Assembly (NCBI GenBank): GCA_028694545.1
Contig: JAQVKV010000013.1
Coordinates: 1-13,145, forward strand
DNA length: 13,145 bases
Direction: 5' to 3'
Origin: Zavarzinia sp.
GTDB lineage: Bacteria; Pseudomonadota; Alphaproteobacteria; Zavarziniales; Zavarziniaceae
Shown here piece by piece: positions 10,202-13,145 of this stretch; the stretch's first letter is position 1, and each line of letters opens with the position of its first letter. Made by a program: the position numbers and the translations under genes. The notes under the pieces were generated by a model. It had not been told where the DNA came from, made no database searches, and saw nothing but the letters and a program-made list of their open reading frames with translations.

Positions 10202-11902
10202 ATGAACATCCGATCGACGTTGGCCCTGGCGCCCGAGGCGCTGCAGACTGTAATCGACGCGATTCCGAACCCGGTGTTCATGCTGGATCGGGCGCACCGG
10301 CTGGTGCTGATCAACGAGGCTTTCTGCACCATGACCGGCTTCAAGCGCGAGGCGGTCATCGGCCGCTCGCCGACCGAGTTCATTCCGACCGTGCAGCGCG
10401 AAGTCTTCTGGCGCATCGACGATCAGGTCTTCGAGACCGGTCAGCCCAATGTGAACGAGGAGGTGGTCACGGACGCGACGGGCGCGCCCCGGGTCATGCT
10501 GACCAGCAAGCGGCTGGTCCGCCTGCCCGGCCCCAAGGGCGACGAGGCCTTCGTCGTCGCCATGATCACGGATGTGACGGCGCAGCGCGAGACCGATCAG
10601 CGTGCGCGATATCTCGCCGGACACGACGAGTTGACCGACCTGCCCAACCGTTCTCAGTTCAATGCTGAACTGTCGTTGGCGGTGGCGGATGCGGCATTCG
10701 CCGGCCGGAGTCTGGTGCTGTTCTCGGTCGACCTGTCCGGTTTCAAGGCCGTGAACAATCTACACGGATTTGCCGTCGGCGACCTGCTTCTGCGTGCGAT
10801 TGCCGCGCGCATCCGGTCCTTTGCCGGCAACCGGGGCAAGGCTTTCCGCCTGGGGGGCGACGAATTCTGCCTGATCCTCAAGGATATTCATTCGGCGGAG
10901 GAGGCGGAGGTCGTGGCCGCCGCCCTGCTCGACCAGTTGCAGGCGCCGGCCGATATCGCGGGTGAGGTGGTGTCCGTCGGCGCGGCCATTGGTGTCGCGG
11001 TCTTTCCGGACGACGGTGACACGCCCGCCCGCCTGCGCCAGCAGGCGGAGGCGGCGATGCAGGCGGTCAAGCGCCAGCATCTGTCGGCCGTGCACCATAT
11101 CCGGCGCGACGGTGAGGACGAGACCCGTGGCGCCGCCGGGGCCTGGGACATCCTCGCCGAGCTCGAGACCGCGGTCGCGGATGGCCAGCTCACCCTCTAC
11201 TATCAGCCTGTCTGCGCCGCGCGCGACGGTACTCCCCGCGGGTTCGAGGCCCTGCTGCGCTGGCCTCATCCGTCGCGCGGCATGATCGCGCCGGACCGTT
11301 TCATCCCCATCGCCGAAGCCTCGGGCCTGATCGGCCGGCTCGGCGACTGGGTCTGGGCACGCGCCTGCCGTCAGGCGGCGGGCTGGGACGCGGCCCGTCG
11401 GGTTGCCGTGAATGTCTCGCCGAGACAACTCATGGCGCACGGCTTTTGCGAAACCGTCGCGCGCGTCCTGCGTGAAAGCGGACTGGCCCCTGAAAGACTT
11501 GAACTCGAGATCACGGAAACCGCCCTTCTCGGCGACGACGAGGTGATGATGCAGGCCTTCACCGGCCTGAAGACACTCGGGGTCGGCATTGCGCTGGACG
11601 ATTTCGGGACTGGCTGGTCGTCGCTGGCGAGCCTGCGCAAATTCGGCTTCGACCGGGTCAAGGTCGACCGCGGTTTCGTCTCCAACATCGAATACGACAT
11701 CCGCTCTGTCGCGATCGTCCGCGCGGTCGTCGGCCTCGCCAAGGCACTCGATGTCCAGGTCACGGCGGAAGGCATCGAAACGCCGGGCCAGTTGAATGCC
11801 CTGCGGGCGATGGGCTGTGACGAGGTGCAGGGATACCTGATCGGTCGCCCGGCCGAAGTCCCCGTGACGCCACAACCGGAAGCCTGGCTGCAGAAGCCCT
11901 GA
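10202..11902 (+). CDS. PAS-GGDEF-EAL cyclic-di-GMP synthase/phosphodiesterase
   Basis: This 566-residue protein has no membrane segment. Domains in order: PAS sensor (about 12-128, NPVFMLDRAHRLVLINEAFC), GGDEF diguanylate cyclase (about 135-295; HDELTDLPNR, intact GGDEF at 218-222), EAL phosphodiesterase (about 315-555). The GGDEF domain keeps the metal and substrate residues but lacks the RxxD product-inhibition site, the positions reading GNRG. The EAL domain has the full catalytic set: EAL 349-351, Asn in AVNVSPRQL, Glu in LELEITET, the DD of ALDDFGTGWSSL, Lys in VKVDRGF, Glu in TAEGIET, and Gln in VQGYLIGRP. Both activities are therefore possible, perhaps switched by the PAS domain. GGGGGGAG 6 bases before the ATG is a strong ribosome site. 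The gene lies directly upstream of the nifA-like gene, separated by a promoter-bearing gap. Confidence 0.93.
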   Translation: MNIRSTLALAPEALQTVIDAIPNPVFMLDRAHRLVLINEAFCTMTGFKREAVIGRSPTEFIPTVQREVFWRIDDQVFETGQPNVNEEVVTDATGAPRVMLTSKRLVRLPGPKGDEAFVVAMITDVTAQRETDQRARYLAGHDELTDLPNRSQFNAELSLAVADAAFAGRSLVLFSVDLSGFKAVNNLHGFAVGDLLLRAIAARIRSFAGNRGKAFRLGGDEFCLILKDIHSAEEAEVVAAALLDQLQAPADIAGEVVSVGAAIGVAVFPDDGDTPARLRQQAEAAMQAVKRQHLSAVHHIRRDGEDETRGAAGAWDILAELETAVADGQLTLYYQPVCAARDGTPRGFEALLRWPHPSRGMIAPDRFIPIAEASGLIGRLGDWVWARACRQAAGWDAARRVAVNVSPRQLMAHGFCETVARVLRESGLAPERLELEITETALLGDDEVMMQAFTGLKTLGVGIALDDFGTGWSSLASLRKFGFDRVKVDRGFVSNIEYDIRSVAIVRAVVGLAKALDVQVTAEGIETPGQLNALRAMGCDEVQGYLIGRPAEVPVTPQPEAWLQKP

Positions 11903-11941
11903 GTCTTTGGTCGAAGGGGGAATGCTTTGGCATGCTGCATC

Positions 11942-11957
11942 GCAAAAATTTTTTTGC
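11942..11957. repeat. A/T-rich palindrome upstream of the nifA-like gene
   Basis: GCAAAAA-TT-TTTTTGC forms a perfect 7-bp inverted repeat in an otherwise GC-rich sequence. Just before it stands a small ATGC-TTTG-GCAT hairpin (11922-11933). It may act as a weak terminator of the cyclic-di-GMP gene or as an AT-rich protein-binding or UP-like element about 30 bp upstream of the nifA -35 box. The stem is too AT-rich for a typical rho-independent terminator. Confidence 0.4.
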
Positions 11958-11985
11958 AATGGCGTCAAAAAGGGCGATGTAGGCG

Positions 11986-12015
11986 TTGACCACGTCGACA
12001 AAGCCCTATTCTAAT
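11986..12015 (+). promoter_or_regulatory. Likely sigma-70-type promoter of the nifA-like gene
   Basis: TTGACC at 11986-11991 (5 of 6 consensus) and TCTAAT at 12010-12015 (5 of 6) are 18 bases apart. Transcription would start near 12022, giving a leader of about 55 bases. The -10 box sits inside the dyad TATTCT-AATC-AGAATA (12007-12022), so a bound protein there would block the polymerase. Confidence 0.55.
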
Positions 12016-12022
12016 CAGAATA
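12007..12022. promoter_or_regulatory. Dyad over the -10 box, candidate operator
   Basis: TATTCT-AATC-AGAATA has perfect 6-bp arms and a 4-bp spacer and overlaps the proposed -10 hexamer. It does not match the FNR/FixK site TTGAT-N4-ATCAA or the NifA site TGT-N10-ACA. The binding protein is unknown. Confidence 0.45.
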
Positions 12023-12077
12023 ACCGAATATTTCCGGCGTCCGGATTTCAGCCTCCGCGTAATCGAGGGGATGGTCC

Positions 12078-13145
12078 ATGGTGAGCCATCAGGTCCTGTC
12101 CAAATCCCCCCCCGGCCCGGAAACGGCCCGGCTTGGTGATGCGCGTGACGTCATCGCGGGGACCGGTGGGGTCGATCGCACGGAGATGGCACTCTACGGT
12201 ATCTATGAGATTTCCAAGCTGCTCGCCATGCCGGCCCGGCTCGAGGTCAGCCTGGCCGGGGTGCTGTCCCTGCTGTCGTCTTTCCTCGACATGCGCAACG
12301 GGCTGATCGCCTTGCTCGACGAGGCCGGCAATCCCGAAGTGGTGGTCGGTTCCGGCTGGACCGAGGCGACGGCGAAACGCTATTTCGAGCGTCTGCCCGA
12401 ACGGGCGATCGGTCGTATCGTCGTCACCAAGACCGCGCTTGTGGTCGAGAATGTCGCCCATGATCCGCTGTTCGCCGAGGTGGATTTTTCCACCTGGGGG
12501 CCGCGCGGTGCCTCCTATTCCTTCATCGGCGTGCCGATCAAGGAGCGGGAGAAGGTGATCGGGACCCTCACCATCGATCGCAACTGGAGCGGATTGCCCC
12601 ATTTCCAGTTCGATCGCGATGTCCGCTTCCTGACCATGGTCGCCAATCTGGTCGGCCAGTCGGTCCGCCTGCAGAAGCTGATCGCCCAGGACCGTCAGCG
12701 CCTGATTGCCGAACAGCACCGCCTGGCCAAGGCGGTGGAGGATGTGGCCCGTCCCCATCACCGGCCGGCCCATGCCCAGGAAGTGGCGGCGCCCGATCTC
12801 GCGGCGTCCGAGACCCTCGGCATTGTCGGTGACAGTCCGGCGATCAAATCCGTACTCGACAAGGTGCGCATCGTCGCCCGTTCCCAGACCACGGTCCTGC
12901 TGCGCGGCGAGAGCGGGACAGGCAAGGAACTCTTCGCCCAGGCCCTGCACGACATGTCGCCGCGCCGGGACGGGCCCTTCGTCAAGCTGAACTGCGCGGC
13001 GCTGCCGGAAAGCGTGCTCGAATCCGAACTCTTCGGCCACGAGAAGGGGGCCTTCACCGGGGCCCATGCGCAGCGCAAGGGCCGCTTCGAGATGGCGGAT
13101 GGCGGCACCCTGTTCCTCGACGAGATTGGCGAGATTTCCGTCGTC
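12078..13145 (+). CDS. nifA: NifA-like sigma-54-dependent transcriptional activator (3' end outside window)
   Basis: NifA turns on nitrogenase (nif) promoters together with sigma-54 RNA polymerase. The visible 356 codons hold a GAF sensor domain (about 38-200; begins [20 protein letters not shown], contains [20 protein letters not shown] and [18 protein letters not shown]), a linker, then the AAA+ domain from about 247. In that domain are Walker A GESGTGKE (277-284), the sigma-54 contact loop GAFTGA (324-329), and Walker B GGTLFLDE (342-349). The GAF sequence closely resembles NifA of Azospirillum/Rhodospirillum type, so NifA is preferred over VnfA, AnfA or another GAF activator. The C-terminal DNA-binding domain and any cysteine-rich oxygen-sensing linker lie beyond the window. 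The ATG at 12078 is chosen for its GAGGGG site 7-8 bases upstream; an ATG at 12071 is out of frame. Confidence 0.78.
   Translation, partial: MVSHQVLSKSPPGPETARLGDARDVIAGTGGVDRTEMALYGIYEISKLLAMPARLEVSLAGVLSLLSSFLDMRNGLIALLDEAGNPEVVVGSGWTEATAKRYFERLPERAIGRIVVTKTALVVENVAHDPLFAEVDFSTWGPRGASYSFIGVPIKEREKVIGTLTIDRNWSGLPHFQFDRDVRFLTMVANLVGQSVRLQKLIAQDRQRLIAEQHRLAKAVEDVARPHHRPAHAQEVAAPDLAASETLGIVGDSPAIKSVLDKVRIVARSQTTVLLRGESGTGKELFAQALHDMSPRRDGPFVKLNCAALPESVLESELFGHEKGAFTGAHAQRKGRFEMADGGTLFLDEIGEISVV

Larger units (their letters stand above)
11903..12077 (+). other. Intergenic region between GGDEF-EAL gene and nifA-like gene
   Basis: This 175-bp gap is the most AT-rich part of the window. It holds the A/T palindrome, the promoter and the operator-like dyad described separately. 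There is also an imperfect 16-base palindrome starting TTGACCACGTCGACAA at 11986 that overlaps the -35 box. No strong terminator for the upstream gene was found. Confidence 0.6.

Noticed and set aside
10035..10205. A 56-codon frame whose stop overlaps the start of the GGDEF-EAL gene as ATGA
   Set aside because: It has no Shine-Dalgarno at its start and its composition is Arg/Gly/Pro-rich, as expected of a chance frame in GC-rich DNA. The overlapping 31-codon frame has better start signals.
8197..10416. A long minus-strand reading frame spanning the AraC-type gene, the YitT gene and the PAS region
   Set aside because: It crosses three real genes on both strands and intergenic DNA. Its translation is low-complexity and matches no family.
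11929..11943. Sigma-54-like element (TGGCATG...CGC) upstream of the nifA-like gene
   Set aside because: The GG and GC pairs are 11 bases apart rather than the required 10, and the -12 element lacks TTGC. A sigma-70-type promoter downstream fits better.
11986..12001. FixK/FNR-like box upstream of nifA (TTG...CAA)
   Set aside because: The half sites are separated by 10 bases instead of 8, and two central pairs mismatch.
12048..13067. A 339-codon minus-strand reading frame opposite the nifA-like gene
   Set aside because: The plus strand encodes clear GAF and AAA+ motifs throughout; the minus frame is a shadow.

Overview
The window is a densely packed, GC-rich stretch of bacterial chromosome. 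Codon bias toward G/C third positions, the biotin-dependent carboxylase cluster, and a NifA-type activator close in sequence to those of Azospirillum and Rhodospirillum suggest a free-living alphaproteobacterium, perhaps Rhodospirillales. The genus cannot be read from this sequence. No tRNA, rRNA, CRISPR array, insertion sequence or phage gene was seen.

Layout. (1) Bases 1-2279 (+): the 3' end of a DUF1329 family envelope protein gene, followed 14 bp later by an FAD-dependent oxidoreductase of the fumarate reductase/ketosteroid dehydrogenase superfamily. This looks like the end of a catabolic operon for a hydrophobic substrate. (2) Bases 8140 down to 2280 (-): a leucine/isovalerate degradation operon. 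Its order is methylcrotonyl-CoA carboxylase beta subunit, biotin-carrying alpha subunit, hydroxymethylglutaryl-CoA lyase, a glutathione S-transferase-like protein, then a TetR-type repressor after a 61-bp gap. The middle genes are joined by 1-4 bp stop/start overlaps. Isovaleryl-CoA dehydrogenase and methylglutaconyl-CoA hydratase are missing here and must be encoded elsewhere if the pathway is complete. (3) Bases 8242-9276 (+): an AraC-family regulator divergent from the operon across a roughly 100-bp shared control region. (4) Bases 9908 down to 9273 (-): a short YitT-type membrane protein whose stop codon overlaps that of the AraC gene. (5) Bases 10202-11902 (+): a PAS-GGDEF-EAL cyclic-di-GMP protein with both catalytic signatures intact. 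It follows a 293-bp gap holding a 12-bp perfect inverted repeat and a possible 31-codon leader reading frame. (6) Bases 12078 to the window edge (+): the 5' part of a nifA-like gene encoding a sigma-54 activator with a GAF domain and the start of the AAA+ domain. It has a recognisable sigma-70-like promoter with a dyad over the -10 box.

How it works together. Carboxylase alpha and beta plus the lyase convert 3-methylcrotonyl-CoA toward acetoacetate and acetyl-CoA, provided the hydratase step is supplied from outside the window. The AraC and TetR proteins are the obvious candidate local regulators. At the right end, a cyclic-di-GMP turnover enzyme lies immediately upstream of the nitrogen-fixation activator, with which it may or may not be functionally linked. 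The most interesting non-coding structure is the leader of the cyclic-di-GMP gene. One C-rich segment there can pair either with an upstream G-rich arm or with the Shine-Dalgarno region of the gene, as an RNA switch would.
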